Assembly (NCBI GenBank): GCA_015680685.1
Contig: MNCI01000958.1
Coordinates: 182,238 to 246,237 of the forward strand
DNA from: Gnetum montanum
Taxonomy: Eukaryota > Streptophyta > Gnetopsida > Gnetales > Gnetaceae
Reading direction: 5' to 3'
Length of the DNA: 64,000 bases
Part shown: positions 36,660-48,783 of the stretch, piece by piece
Numbering within the stretch: the stretch's first letter is position 1
How the letters are laid out: every line of letters begins with the position of its first letter
Made by a program: the position numbers and the translations under genes
Notes under the pieces: model-generated
Databases searched by the model: none
What the model was told of the DNA's origin: nothing
The model's input: the letters and a program-made list of their open reading frames with translations, nothing else

Positions 36660-36954
36660 GTCATGGGGTAGAGACACTTGCCGAAAAGTGCCTAACTTTT
36701 TTGAAATTTATCATTGCCCAAAGGACATCAATTAGGGTAATTAACACTAACACTTAGAATAATTGTGCCAAAAATCACATGACCTTAGGTACATCAGGAG
36801 ATTAAAATGAAAACCACCTAAGTCACAAGACCCATTATTATAATTTTCAGGCATGATCATACGTTATAACATAAGATCTTTAATTAAGACAAGCAGTAAG
36901 GTATAACTTAACTTTAAAAACAACCTTACTAACACTTGACCCGTGTGATTGCAG
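36660..36954 (+). other. Intron-like stretch ahead of E3 ORF3
   Basis: A donor-like 'ttagggtaatta' near 36731 and a strong acceptor 'gacccgtgtgattgcag' ending at 36954 flank the stretch. The ATG of ORF3 follows immediately. E2 and E6 keep the layout with decayed acceptor bases (gattacat, gattacaa). Splicing is inferred, not shown. Confidence 0.5.
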
Positions 36955-39743
36955 ATGGCCCCAAAACGTGCACAACTGGAGGGTCTTGTTCAAGGTGGAG
37001 CAAAACAATCTCAGAGAGGTGGAAGAAAAGGCCCTGCCGGACAACATACAGAATAGGAGGTGCAATCATTCAGCATCCACCAAGAAGAACCTCCTACTAA
37101 ACAGTCCGGGTAGGTAGAAGGAGGTGTTGCTGCTATGCCTGAACTGGGACAACAACTCACGTTGCCCCCGAAGTGTGTTCAGGCTATCCATGAGAAGTCC
37201 ACATTCACTGCGGTGATTGTGGAGCTAAACTTCAAATCTTTTGCAAAGTTCACTCTTGAGGCTGTTAGGGATCACCTCAAAGGGTCTCCCTTATGGCCTG
37301 TCCCTTCTGAAAGTGGTGCCTGGTACTTAGGTGAAACATACTAGTTCTGGGACAATAGGGAGTACGGCACCACGGTTAACATTTGTGGTGTGATAGTTGA
37401 CTTCTCTGCATAGGCAATTTCAAAAGTGTTACACCTTTCAAACTCAGGGCCCTAGGTTGCTCAGTTATCCACTCGTTTAGACCCCGATGTGCGAAAGGAT
37501 TGGTTAGAAAAGGCTTATGGCAGAGACAAAGCATTTGGAGAATTGACGACGGAAGAGAGAGTTTATTTCAAAATTGGAACTTATGACCTCTTCCCCAAAA
37601 AAGTCTTGAAAAGAATATTCACGTATGCGGCCAGAGGATGTGCAGTGTTGATGGGAAAGGTTAACACTAACCTTCCCCATCTATATTTAATGGAGATCCT
37701 AAGGCGATTTGAAGAACGGAAGTCAGGGATGATGGCGTTGCCCTTCCTCTGTCTTATCAGAAAACTGTGCCGACGGGCTGGTATTCGGGGGTACACTAAT
37801 GACATCCTCCAAAAAGCCCAGAATGCTTCTTATGTTGAATTACTAAAGGTGCCAGCTCCAAGAAAGAGCACTGGTGAAGATCTGAGACCAGATGAAGAAG
37901 AAGAACAGACGACTGGACCACCTGGAACTCAACTTGTAGGACCCAGTCAACCTCTAACCACAAGTCCTAGCCAACAATAAGAAGCAGGGCCTGGCATAGG
38001 CCAGGATCAACCACCACTGCCGCAAGATTACAGACCATTGATGAGCCATCTTAGGGCCATCACTGAGATGGTCAGTTGGGGAAGTCGTGATGATGCAAAC
38101 CTCTTCCGCGTCATCGATGATGCCGATCAGCCTACAGTTTCGTTAGCTCGCATAAGGGGTGAATTATCAATTCAAACAGGAGGAGGGGAAAGCAGATGGT
38201 CGCAACAAATCTCAGGAAACACTGCATCTTTTCAATTATAGTTAGAGACTAGTGAAGGGGCCATTGTGGTGGTTATGCAACACTAGAATGTCGCGGGAGC
38301 TACTGAAGTGGTCGTTGACCACATTAAGGAATCCTTTAATGTACTTGTTGTGCCACCAGCAGATCTCTCAGGACCACGGGATGCTCAAACTCTTGCCGAG
38401 ACCTCAATGAATCTTGCGGAACATGAGGATGTACTTGACAAATTGCTTCAAACAAGACAAGTAATGATGTCCCTATTTGACACCCCCAGGATGTAACAAC
38501 AATTTAATCAGACCTCATTTCCACAAATGGGAAGTTGGTCATATCCGAAGTGAGGGCTAAGCATGCTGAAGCTGAAGTGCAAAAACTACAAGAGCAGCTC
38601 GCGGCCTTATAAGCAGCACAGCGGGATCCTCTACAATTTGTTCCCGTAGACTAACTAGGAAATTTTAGAATAGAGCAACTAATGAAATTAATATCAGAGA
38701 ATAAGAAGGTGGTAGGAGAAAAGGAGATAGCTATTTGGGATGCCTCCACATCACAAGCGCAAACCCATGTGCACCTTAAGGCACTCAAAGCCTTAGAAGA
38801 AGAAAATAAGGAGTTGGTTGCAAATAATCTTTGGTTGACCACTGTAGAGAAACAAAAGAACGTTCTCGATGAACATTTTCATCAGCTGTGAGAAAAATTC
38901 ATTCAAGTCAACCGAGATGTAAGCCGTTTAGCTAGAGAGAATCGAACCTTCTCAATGGAGGAGGTACGCGCTATTCGACAGAAATCAGCAATTGAGATAA
39001 GCGCATGGCAGAATGAGGCTAAATGACACGAGAAGCTGAAGGAGCATTTCCATGATTAGGTGGGGATGTATAAACAAATCCTAGAGAAGGAGATCCATAT
39101 GTCCAAGGCTCAAATCAACACTATCAATGCTCAACACATTGATTGGAGGGCCATATTAGACACTTACGCCTTCACCCACCAAGAAAAAGTTAAGAATCGA
39201 AACCTGCAGATCTAGGACTTGATAGAATATATGGAGTTGGCAAACCTTAGATATGCCAAACTTGCCATGTTAACAGCAGGGTGCCCAAGGTCAGAGCTCG
39301 AGCAGCAGGTAGCTTCCACCCACCTCAAATATGAAGTAGATTTTGCAGAGCGTAAGAAGCTGGTTGAAAAACTAGATGTTGCAAATTCTGAACTTGAGGT
39401 GGTAAAAGTAAGCTACCAAGGATAGAAAGATGTTGCAACCGACTTGGCTCGACGACTAATAGATCTTCATGAATACAAAGACAAAGCCAGAGCCTATGAA
39501 GAGGAATGACAGGTGTTCGCGGCATGGTACGTCAAGGCCAACCAGATTTTCCCTCAACTACCCTATTCGTGGGAAGTGTCGACTCCGTCAAACATTGGAA
39601 CACTCGCATGGATGGCACAAGATCCTCAGATTGAAGAGGAGAAGCTCCAGGCCATACCTCAACACCATCAAGCTTCAAAGCCTGGAGCACAAGATAAAGG
39701 AAAAGCACCCATGGAGGAGCCACCGCCACCAGGAACTACATGA
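36955..39743 (+). pseudogene. E3 ORF3: plant-transposon-type domain plus coiled coil
   Basis: About 930 codons from ATG 36955 (MAPKRAQLEGL) to TGA 39741-39743, with scattered stops and one frameshift between about 38500 and 38680. The N-terminal third is basic and Gln-rich. The globular domain (about 37250-37850) reads NICGVIVDFSA, LTTEERVYFKIGTYDLFPKK, YAARGCAVLMGKVNTNLPHL and LPFLCLIRKLCRRAGI. It resembles the Pfam 'putative plant transposon protein' family, from memory. An acidic/Pro linker follows, then about 300 residues of heptad-like Glu/Lys/Leu sequence with the shared YMELANLRYAKLAML. No signal peptide, membrane helix or furin-like site is seen, so it is not an envelope. Its role is unknown. 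Confidence 0.8.
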
Positions 39744-39899
39744 GTTTCCATTTTTTGTAGTTGTAGTATTTTTCTGTGTTGTGTCTTCCCACACTGTAGC
39801 ATTAGTCCATTTCTTTTTCCAGTTAATAATCCCATACCTATCCACTATGTAATCAATGAAGCTTGTTCTCTTTGAAACTCAACAACGAGTTTTTATTCA

Positions 39900-39911
39900 T
39901 TCGTGGGGGTA
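39900..39911 (+). promoter_or_regulatory. E3 polypurine tract
   Basis: 'ttcgtgggggta' directly abuts the 3' LTR start TGATGGG. Confidence 0.85.
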
Positions 39912-40736
39912 TGATGGGATGCGATATCGCATGGGCTGCGATATCGTGTACACCATATCGCGTTCCCTCGTGATATCACGTACGCGATATCGCAGTCTGC
40001 TGCAATGTTTATAAATAAGAAGCAGCTCTCCCTTGTTCAAAAAGGATAGAATAACAGTAGCAAAGCTCTAGCAGTTTGATCCCTCCAAAGATAGATTATT
40101 TTTCCCATGTTTGCCCGCAGTGTGGTGAATGTAATTGTACGACATTCTTTATTCGAGTGTGACGTACTTGGATGCGCACATGACCAGCAATAAAGATCGA
40201 GATTACTTCATCATTGCAGCATTCACTTTGTTTATTTAATTGTTATTTATTGCTTTCCTAATTAGTCTCTCTCACCCTTATCTCCTAGTAACGTGGAATG
40301 AGTATGACTTGATTACGAGCATTTAAGTGTGACTACTTGGTATCCTAGTGGCGTACCTAAGATCTGCCCTTGGTAATCCCAATGGTAGTCGTGCACAAAG
40401 TCCAAGATGTGTACGGATAATCAAGGAATCGGCTGCTCTTTGCACTTAGGCTAGATTAGATTCTCTTACCCTTTCCCTCCTAGCTTAGCTTAGTTAATAT
40501 TATTTTCCACTACCTTCAGGAGTAGCGTTAGAATTAGGAACACATCATACACCTCACTCTGGACTAAACCATACATGACAAAGCTAATAACTAGTCCAGG
40601 TGGGAAGATAGCGAACTGCGACCTAAGGCTAATGATCTAGGTGCCACAACTAGTCCGTCTACGGAGTTCGACCGAATCGCACGTGAGAACGCTCGTATTC
40701 GTATCGTTGAGTGTAGGGGTACCTCGCCACTCATTA
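39912..40736 (+). repeat. E3 3' LTR
   Basis: Starts TGATGGG and ends CTCATTA. About 20 differences, mostly transitions, were counted by eye over the roughly 207 bases after the TATA box against the 5' LTR. U3 has more 'gcgatatcgc' units than the 5' copy. Confidence 0.92.
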
Positions 40737-40741
40737 CCAAT

Positions 40742-42399
40742 GAACATAGCTATCCATGAGGTAGGATCCTAATGCCCTGGAGGTGATGGTTTCTTTATCT
40801 CAGCATCATTTATTCTCAAAAATCTCTAGGAATGCCACCAGATTCTCAATGCATTTGGAGAAAGGTGAAGGGGCAACTATCTTGGTGATGTATCACCAAG
40901 GGCAAGAGATAGTCATTGAAGTTGTTACTAACCATGTTGCTAAAGCATTGAATGGACCCTTAGCATCTATACCAGATGTATCTACACTTCAAGACATGCA
41001 AACGTTCATAGGCATAGTCAATTGGAAGTTAAATACAACCCAACATGAGGAGTTGCTGGAATGACTGGGGGAAACTAGGCAACCAATTTTGGATATCTTT
41101 GATTTTTCAGAAGACATCATTGCAACCCAGTTAGAGCTACTGAATGAAAAGGGCAAATGCATTATTTTGAAGGGGCAACTCGAAATGGTTCAAGAATGAA
41201 ATCAACGCTTGGTCGTTGAGGTTGCTGAATTACGTGCCCAACTTGTTAATCCTACGATCCTCAGCCCAGTAGTAATAAGAGATGAAGCTTTTAAATAGCT
41301 TTAAGAACGATTCTAGAAGGCTAAGGAGGAAGTGGTTATAGCCATCTTTAACTAGTCCATATCTAAAGCAAAAGTGTACTCAATTAAGAAGGACTCAGCA
41401 TAGATGCACGAGGAGAACGAGACCCTGAGTACGCAATGTTGATGCTTAGAAGGACCAAATGTAGGAATTTATTCATCAACTACAAGAGTAGCTTGCCAGG
41501 GTGAACATTGAATTAAGGAGGTTGGTTGTAAAAAATTGAAATCTATTAATGGAGGAAGTAAGTGCCTTGTGCCAAAAGTCTACCATCAAGATTTCCGCTT
41601 GGAACAATGGGGCCCTCAAATTTGAAAAAGTGAAGAATCACTACAGAGACTAGGTTGGCTTATAGAAGGAAGTCAATGAAAAAGACATTCAAATGGAAAA
41701 GGCAAAAATGAATGGATCCCTCGAACAACTCCAACAAGGAAGAGAAGTCTGGCAACCCATCGTTGATGGCATCAATGCCTACAACAAAGTAGAGATCTGC
41801 TTGAAGGAGTTACCAATAGAAGAGATAACAGGATATATGGAGTTGGCCAATCTCCAATACGCAAACCTAGCAATGCTAATTCTTGAACAACTATGGTCAG
41901 AGTTAGAGAAACAAGTGGCTAGCTCATATTTGTTATATAAGGTAGAGTTCAAGCACCACAAAGACACCAAGCAGAAGCTTGAGATTGCAAACGCTGAACT
42001 TGAAGTTCTCATAGCATGTTTTAGAGATCAATCATCAATCATTAAGAACCTAGCCAAATGGATGAATGACTACTAGGAGCTAAAGGACATAGTCAAGGTG
42101 TTTGACCTTGAATGCAAACAGGTCGCTGCCTAGTTCATCAATGTGAAGGAGTTGTTTCCAACAATCCCTTGTCCCTGGGATGTGCCCGTTCCAACCCACA
42201 TAAGCGAATCTACATGGATGGTGCATGATCCCAAAAGTAAGGAGGAGAAAATGAAAGCACTACTAGATGCTTTTTACCTCCAACCTGAATTTGCAACAGT
42301 AGTAGGATACCTGTAGCCAGCTTAACCGTCACCTGTTCATGAAGCTAGTAAAGGCCCCTTGGAACCTTAAGAGCCACCACCACCTAGGACCATTTGATC
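40742..42399 (+). pseudogene. E2 ORF3, 3' part (after the E3 insertion)
   Basis: It picks up where 32564 stops. It codes the coiled-coil half, with long Glu/Lys/Gln/Leu stretches and the shared YMELANLQYANLAML near 41835. The end FPTIPCPWDVPVPTHISES is comparable to FPQLPYSWEVSTPSN in E3. Many TAG/TGA stops are present. Together with 31379-32564 the decayed ORF3 spans about 2.8 kb, like E3's. Confidence 0.75.
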
Positions 42400-42633
42400 T
42401 TCTCCACCACACTTCACACCATCAAGGAACGTGCTATCCAATTTTGAAGAGTCCTATCATGGTATTTAATTTTGTGTCTTGAACACCACCATTTTTTGTA
42501 ATGTGTTGATCCGCACACCAAGGCACTCTATTTTTTGTCAAGTCAGTTAGTTTGTTTTGTTTGATAAATGTTAGTCAATAATCCCATTCCTTCGCAATTT
42601 TGTAAAAGAACTCAAAGACAAGTTTTCATTCAA

Positions 42634-42644
42634 TATTAGGGGTA
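42634..42644 (+). promoter_or_regulatory. E2 polypurine tract
   Basis: 'attaggggta' precedes the 3' LTR start TGATGAG and is partly decayed. Confidence 0.7.
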
Positions 42645-43381
42645 TGATGAGTTGAAGTTATATCGGCTACATCGATGAGACCTTGTCAATGAGGCCTAGT
42701 TGATGCATCATATCATGCGTTGACGTGGCCTTCTCGATGTAGTGTTTGTAGTTAACTATAAATACGTGTCCACCAATTGTATTTATGGTAATAGAGATTG
42801 TAGTTGCAGCAAAGCTCTTGAATTATTTTCATTTAAAAGTTAGAATTTTTCTCCCAAGTGCCTGCAGCAAGAGTCATTGAGTGTACAGATCTTTATTTGA
42901 TCATTGTTGTACCTGAGCATGACAATGTGTGTGGCAATAAAGACAAGCTTTCTAATAAACCTTGTAACACTTTAGATAGATCAAATATTTTGTTTATGTA
43001 TTTAATATTTTCAATTATTTATTTATTGCTTTCATTTATTTATTAAATGTTTCCGGTAATTAAGTTAATGAAGCGATTAAGAAAGATAGATTAAACAGAT
43101 AAGTACAACCACTTCAAGCGTAACACATATTCGCTTGGTAATCCCAGTAGCATTATTTTTTGGTACACCCAATAGCATAGTGCTTGGTTGCCTAGTAATG
43201 GATACATGGGTTCAGGACATGTACAAAAAGTGGGACTGAATGCTTATGTTAGGACTAGTTAAATGCTAGTTAATTAGTTAGTTTAAACTAGTTAATATAA
43301 TTACTTTTATCTCCCTATGAACGCCAAACCATAAAACATAAAATGATAAAAATTAGATGCCTCAATTACACTTAACCATAC
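42645..43381 (+). repeat. E2 3' LTR, left part
   Basis: Starts TGATGAG and follows the 5' LTR base by base until 'accatac', where E4 interrupts it. TATA is 'aactataaatac' near 42755. Confidence 0.92.
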
Positions 43382-44319
43382 TAATGAGATGCAATATCAC
43401 ATGGGCCACGATATCACGTACGCGATATCACGGTGCGCCATCATATCTATAAATAAGAGGTGGCTCTCCCTTGTTTCCTCATCCTAGGCTAGAAGTAGGG
43501 AAACTCTGGTAGATTGATCACTCTAGAGATAGAATATTTTCCATGTGCCTACAGTAGGAGTCCTAAAGTGAACGGATCTTTATTCGAGCAACATTGTACC
43601 TGAACACAAGTTGTGTACGGCAATAAAGACGAACTTCCTGGATAAACCTTGTAGTGCATGGAATAGGATTTTATTTATTGCTATTTACTGCTTTCTTTCT
43701 CACCCTTCTCTCCTAGTAATGCGGAATGAGTATGACTTGATTACGAGCATCTAAGTGTGACTACTTGGTAACCCAGTGGCGTACCTAAGATCTGCGGTTG
43801 GTAATCCCAGTGGTAGTTGTGCACCAGGATGTGTACGGATAATCAAGGAACAGATGCTCATCGCACTTAGGCTAGATTAGATTCTCTCAACCCTTTCCTC
43901 CTAGTTAAGTGCCTTAGTACGACCACTTCAAGCACGTGCGTTACGCATGGTGATCCCAGCAACTATTAGCATTTGGTAGCTACGGTTGCATCGGTTCAAG
44001 GTGTGTACGGTAAGTGAGAACAGATGCTGACGCTAGGTAATTTAGACTTAGTTCATTAGTTAGAGTTAGTAATTAGTTTCTCAACCCTTCACCTCATTAG
44101 CATAGGAGACCTAAAACATAAAAACTATAAAAATCATATACCTCAGACTTACTTAACCATACACCATGACAACTACAAGTAAGTCTGGGAATACAACGAA
44201 TGATTAACCCTAAGTGTTCCATGGGGGGTGTAGGCACTTAGTCTGTGGAGTTCGATTGGATTGCGCGTGCTATGCTCGTATTCGTATGGTTGAGTGTAGG
44301 GGTATCTCGCCACTCATCA
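43382..44319 (+). repeat. E4 5' LTR (mosaic)
   Basis: Starts TAATGAG (from TGATGAG) and ends CTCATCA. U3 has E3-type gatatc palindromes. U5 contains an E3-type block ('gcggaatgagtatgactt' through 'ttaggctagattagattc') followed near 43910 by an E1-type block ('acgaccacttcaagcac' on). The LTR thus carries two U5-like segments in series. Confidence 0.9.
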
Positions 44320-44320
44320 T

Positions 44321-44338
44321 TGGCACCGTTGCCGAAGA
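44321..44338 (+). promoter_or_regulatory. E4 primer binding site (tRNA-Asp)
   Basis: tggcaccgttgccgaaga differs from the tRNA-Asp complement by three G-to-A changes. Confidence 0.88.
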
Positions 44339-44462
44339 CTAAGTGTTTGTGCGCTGAATAGAACATAGGATATCACTCACATTGTTGGGAGCCTAAACAA
44401 ACCTTCGAGTTAATTAAAGAAAAAATTTATATATAACAGTAACATCACACCGATAAGACATA

Positions 44463-47400
44463 ATGCCTTCATCTTCTTCTCATAAGAGCAACTCACCACC
44501 TAGGGACAATACAAAAAATAGTTGGCAATCAAAAACACATAACCAAAATCTGCCAAGTCCTAAACAATACCAAATAGTCTATACTCATCCTAATGAGTAT
44601 ATTCCAAATTTTACCTTTATCCTCCATCAAGATGAACAGCTGCGATGGAGAGACTTGCAAGGTAACATCGTGTTACCTCCAGATCGTGCAGTCCCCAACA
44701 TGCTCCTCCGTGCTTTGACACAGATTGGCATGACTTAGCTCTATGCTGAATATGTTATAGGCGACTTTGATACAAGGGATTATTATCCCACAGAAGCACA
44801 ATGTATGAGGGACTCAGGGTAGGAGAGCCAACATGCACTGTTGAAGGGCAAAGAGGTCCCGCACATCCTTAGCGAAATCGAAGATGGTGAACCACTCATA
44901 ACGGGTTCACTATCAAAGGTTGTTCTCCCTCCTCATGATAATGACAGGCACTTAGATCGTCATCACGATCAAGGCCGTAGCAGCCGAAGAGAAGGTAGGA
45001 AGCATCATCATGGTGGTGGTTCTCCTTCCTCTTCTCCTTCATCTCATCACTCTCCCTCTCCTTCCACATCTAGGCACAACCAGCACAAGCATAACAGAGA
45101 GGATAAAGGTAAGAAAAATGAGAGACCTCGACGAGAGAGTCAAGATAGAGGACAAGGGCATGAACGAAGGGAAAGTAGGGAACAATGAAGACATCATAGG
45201 CATCATGAAAGAGATGATCATGATGAAACCCTACTTGTAGCCTGAAGTATGCTTGACATAATGGAGGCTGTTAGAATTCCCACAAGGCATTTAAAAGATA
45301 GTCAAATCAAACGCTTAGACATGAACAACATCCCACGATTTGAAGGGGGATACAACGCTAATCCGCAACATCATTTACAGGCATTCCACGATGCCTGCGC
45401 CTTACAAAACATAGAGAACAAGTGGCAAAAACCTAAGTTGTTTCTAAGGACACTCATTAAAGAAGTAGAGAGTTGGTACTAGTCCTTAGAACCAGAAACC
45501 ATCAGGAGGTGAAGTACGATGTTAGAACTCTTCAACGATAAGTATCAAATGTACTCCAGAGTATCTAACTTGCGTAAGAAGATCCAAGGATGGAAGCAAG
45601 GTACTCATGAACCCTTGGATGTTGCCATGACCTGCTACTACACATTGTTACGTCATTGCCTAGGCCATGGATACGCTCAACAGGATCAACTTCGCCACAT
45701 CGTGGATAGGCTAAGGCATGAAACAAGGAGAACCCTTGGGACTTATGCCCAAGGAAGATTATCAGAACTCAGAGCCCATGAAGTACATCACTTGTTGGGA
45801 CAAGTAGCAAAAGAAGAAGTTGAACTACAAAAAAGAGAGAGTGTGGAAGAATACAACTATGATCCCTCCCTTCGGAAAAAGGGAGTGAAATTTTGCGATG
45901 AAGAGGATGAGTCACCACTCGAAGAGTTGGTGAACAGAAAAACCTTGCCGATTCAATAATTAACAACAGAAGTATCAGCTAAGATGGGTCAATTGTGGGA
46001 TTCCTTAGACTCCAGACCTGAAACTGTCCTAAAAATTGTAGAAGAGTCTAAGGAGGAACAAAGTAGTGACAAAGGTAAAACAAAGTGAAGAAATTCAGGC
46101 CCTACACATAACAAGGATAAGGGGAAATTTACTATCTCCGATGAAGTTGTGGATTCAGACACAGACGATGATGGTGGATTTGAGATCTTCCATTATGACC
46201 ATCCTAAGGGATGTTGTCCAGTCATCTCACATCTACAGGAGTCTGGGGTGTATGCACTTAACCCAAGACTCAACCAATGACAAACACCCCGAAGGTTACC
46301 TTATCCTCAAGGTAACCCAAGGCAGTTCCACCAACCACTAACGTACTATCCAAGTGGAACTCCACCACAACCCATCGGACAGCATCAGCAGTGGCAATAC
46401 CCATAGTCATGGGGGATGCCACCGCCAAAACAATAATACCTTTACCAGCAACCTGATCCTTATGGCTATTATGTGTAGCAGCCGGTTTCTCCAAGTGACT
46501 CTATGAGTTACACAACTCCCCAATGTCACTACCAAGTTCAGGAGTACTTTAGGAGGACTCCTTCTCCTCTGGAAGGAACCCCACATACTCACCATCCTCC
46601 AACTCCATATACACCTCTTCCACTGGTAGTTCCCATACAACCTACTCCAACAATGTAAGGGGAACTCCCCACTCAACTGCAGCAATGCCACGTTGCGAGA
46701 GCTGTAAACATTCAACCCGCTATTGGTTCTGAAAACTGTAAAAAGAGAAGACCTTTCTTCATAACCAAAAGCCCAGATAAGCTCTCACAACAAGCAGTTG
46801 AGTCTAGGTACACTCCTCCACCATCTAACACTTCGGAGCACCCTTCAGTCCAACAGAGCTATACGCATACGGTTATGTTAACGCATACCATAACCGACTA
46901 GATCAAGGTAGGCGACCTTCCCAAGAAACTAACTGATCCTGGAAGCCCCTTAATCTATTTACAAATCTTCAGGAATAAACCACATAAGGCTCTTCTTGAC
47001 TCAGGTTCCATAGTCAATTTAATATCATGAGAGATGTATCAAGCTTGGAACCTGTCCCAACTTAAGAAGAGCAACATCCAACTAAAGCTGGCAGACCAGT
47101 CCATCACCATTCCCTTGGGATTGGTGGAGGACATTGTTACCACTGTGTGTGGTTGGTCCTACCCAGCTGACTTCCTGGTGATAGAAGTTAATAGCAACAA
47201 TGGGGACTTCCCAATTATAATGGGAAGGTCATGGCTAAGTACAGTAGATGCGTACCTAGAGATTCGTGATCTTTCCTTGGAAATTTCTAAGATAAATATT
47301 TATGGAAAGAAAGAGAAGAGAAAAGTTCCATGCATCACATATAGTGATTCATCGGGTGATGACATGGAGGAAATGCCTCTATGTAGCAGGTGTGCCCTTG

Positions 47401-47696
47401 AAACTTTGAAATAAAGATGCTTGTATGTAGCAACCACACAACCAGTAGTAGATACCCTGTGGTTGACAGCTACTCGAAAGAGCAAAAAAATATGCATGGA
47501 ACGAACTGAGGAGACAAACCATGCCAACAACGAAGGCATAAACACATTGGAATATGAGCGTCGCCAACTCCCACCCCTCAACTTAAGATCATCAATTGGG
47601 AGGAGTTGGGCACTTCTACGAAATTCAAATAGACATTCATTATTTCGGATCTCTCCCTTGCAATTCAGTCATGGGGGAGATGACCAGCTATACTAA
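44463..47696 (+). pseudogene. E4 gag-protease, single frame
   Basis: One frame runs 3.2 kb from ATG 44463 to TAA 47694-47696, interrupted by stops only (for example 44736, 45186, 45480, 45957). Order: Ser-rich start; VYTHPNEYIPNFTFILHQDE and LRWRDLQGNIVLPPDRAV; an Arg/Ser/His linker (SSRREGRKHHHGGGSPSSSP); the capsid domain with FEGGYNANPQHHLQAFHDAC, LRKKIQGWKQ and TLGTYAQGRLSELRAHEV; a Pro/Gln/Tyr-rich tail without CCHC; then protease with LLDSGSIVNLIS, LGLVEDIVTTVCGWSYPADF and PIIMGRSWLST. The catalytic Asp remains. After protease the frame closes at the post-pol purine tract, with no RT remnant. Confidence 0.9.
47665..47690 (+). promoter_or_regulatory. E4 second purine tract, directly after protease
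   Basis: 'cagtcatgggggagatgac' lies at the place where the other elements have it after pol. Confidence 0.5.
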
Positions 47697-48118
47697 TCAT
47701 GTGGGGGCCCTCAATTCTTTTTAAGTTTTTTTTTACATGTTTATTTTTTACACATTTTTGTTTTACAAGTTTTTGTCTTACACATTTTTATTTTACACGT
47801 TTTTGTCTTACACGTTTTTGTTTTACAATTTATTTAACTCTTCTTGTTTTTGTTTTACAACATCATTATACTTTTTCATTTTGTGTGTGTGTGTGATCCA
47901 CCCTGTAAGTTTGTCACCCAATAAGTGTTCTTCGTTATGGTATGAACTGTTTTCATATTGATTGCTAATATTTGGTTTTTACCTTTAAGTCACGATGTTG
48001 ATACTAAGGTATGTTTCTTTTGATATGGTAGGCAATGAGTTCATTTCATCCATCCATCCACCAGTTTCTATGATCTCTCTTGGCTTGGAAATGTACAGTC
48101 TCCTTCATAATAAGAACN

Positions 48119-48253
48119 CTATAACATCGATGAAATGGATGTCAAGATGGAAATGAAAAAAATAAAATCAATTGCAAAAATGTTAGGGAAAAGAATTTAA
48201 CTAGTACACCAAAGAAGAATGTCAGTGGGTCCTCCCCAAAGTAGGCTCATGCC
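48119..48253 (-). other. Inverted, misplaced block bounded by single Ns
   Basis: Read on the minus strand it contains 'catgagcctactttgggga' followed by 'aattcttttcccta' and 'gacatccattt'. That is the same order as E1 19084-19205 on the plus strand. Single Ns sit at 48118 and 48254. The expected plus-strand copy falls in the 48784-48969 gap. This is most simply a scaffolding error. Confidence 0.75.
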
Positions 48254-48783
48254 NCACCATTCTGATGTTACCCAATTGTCGGAAGCTGAGACAATAAAAA
48301 TAACAAAGTATTTACATGGTGTGGTTCTCACGCATAAAAACACAAAAAAAAAGAGAAAAGAAAAGAGTGAGAATTCAAAGCACACGCCTTAGACGAAATA
48401 ATCGATTAGGCTACAAGCACTGGTTATGGAACTAAAAATGTTCCCTCTAACTAAGGCCCTTCTTGCTTCCCATTCTCTCCTCCTTGTTTCATCAGAATGG
48501 TGGTGACTCTTGGGGGAAGCATTCTTCTTACTTCAAGAGGATGGATTGGCCGAATGCATTGATGCAAAGTCACTGGATGTAGGTTGGTTTGAGGCCGGAG
48601 TTGGAATGAGATTTGCCAAGTCACATTAATCATGAAACACACAAGGGGCTGTACACCACCTTGTTCTTGGGACTCCATTCCATTGTCTTCTCTCCACCCT
48701 TCTCTCCATTGTTCACCTCATTGCCGGTTGTATCATTAGTGTATATATTTTGGTTGATGCATTGTTTTCTTTTTGGTAAATTC

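Larger units (their letters stand above)
32565..40736 (+). mobile_element. E3: gag + ORF3 element without pol, nested in E2
   Basis: LTRs 32565-33360 and 39912-40736 are flanked by ccaac (32560-32564) and ccaat (40737-40741), a 5-bp duplication with one transition. The primer site has only one mismatch to tRNA-Asp. Inside are gag, a non-coding region, an internal promoter and ORF3. Protease, RT, RNase H and integrase are absent, so it needed enzymes from a relative. It sits inside E2's ORF3 and is therefore younger than E2. Confidence 0.92.

Noticed and set aside
36194-36757. 187-residue plus-strand frame
   Set aside because: It spans the E3 internal promoter, TATA box and leader and has no homologue in E2 or E6.
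36955-39743. Envelope gene
   Set aside because: No signal peptide, membrane span or cleavage site; the C-terminal half is hydrophilic coiled coil.
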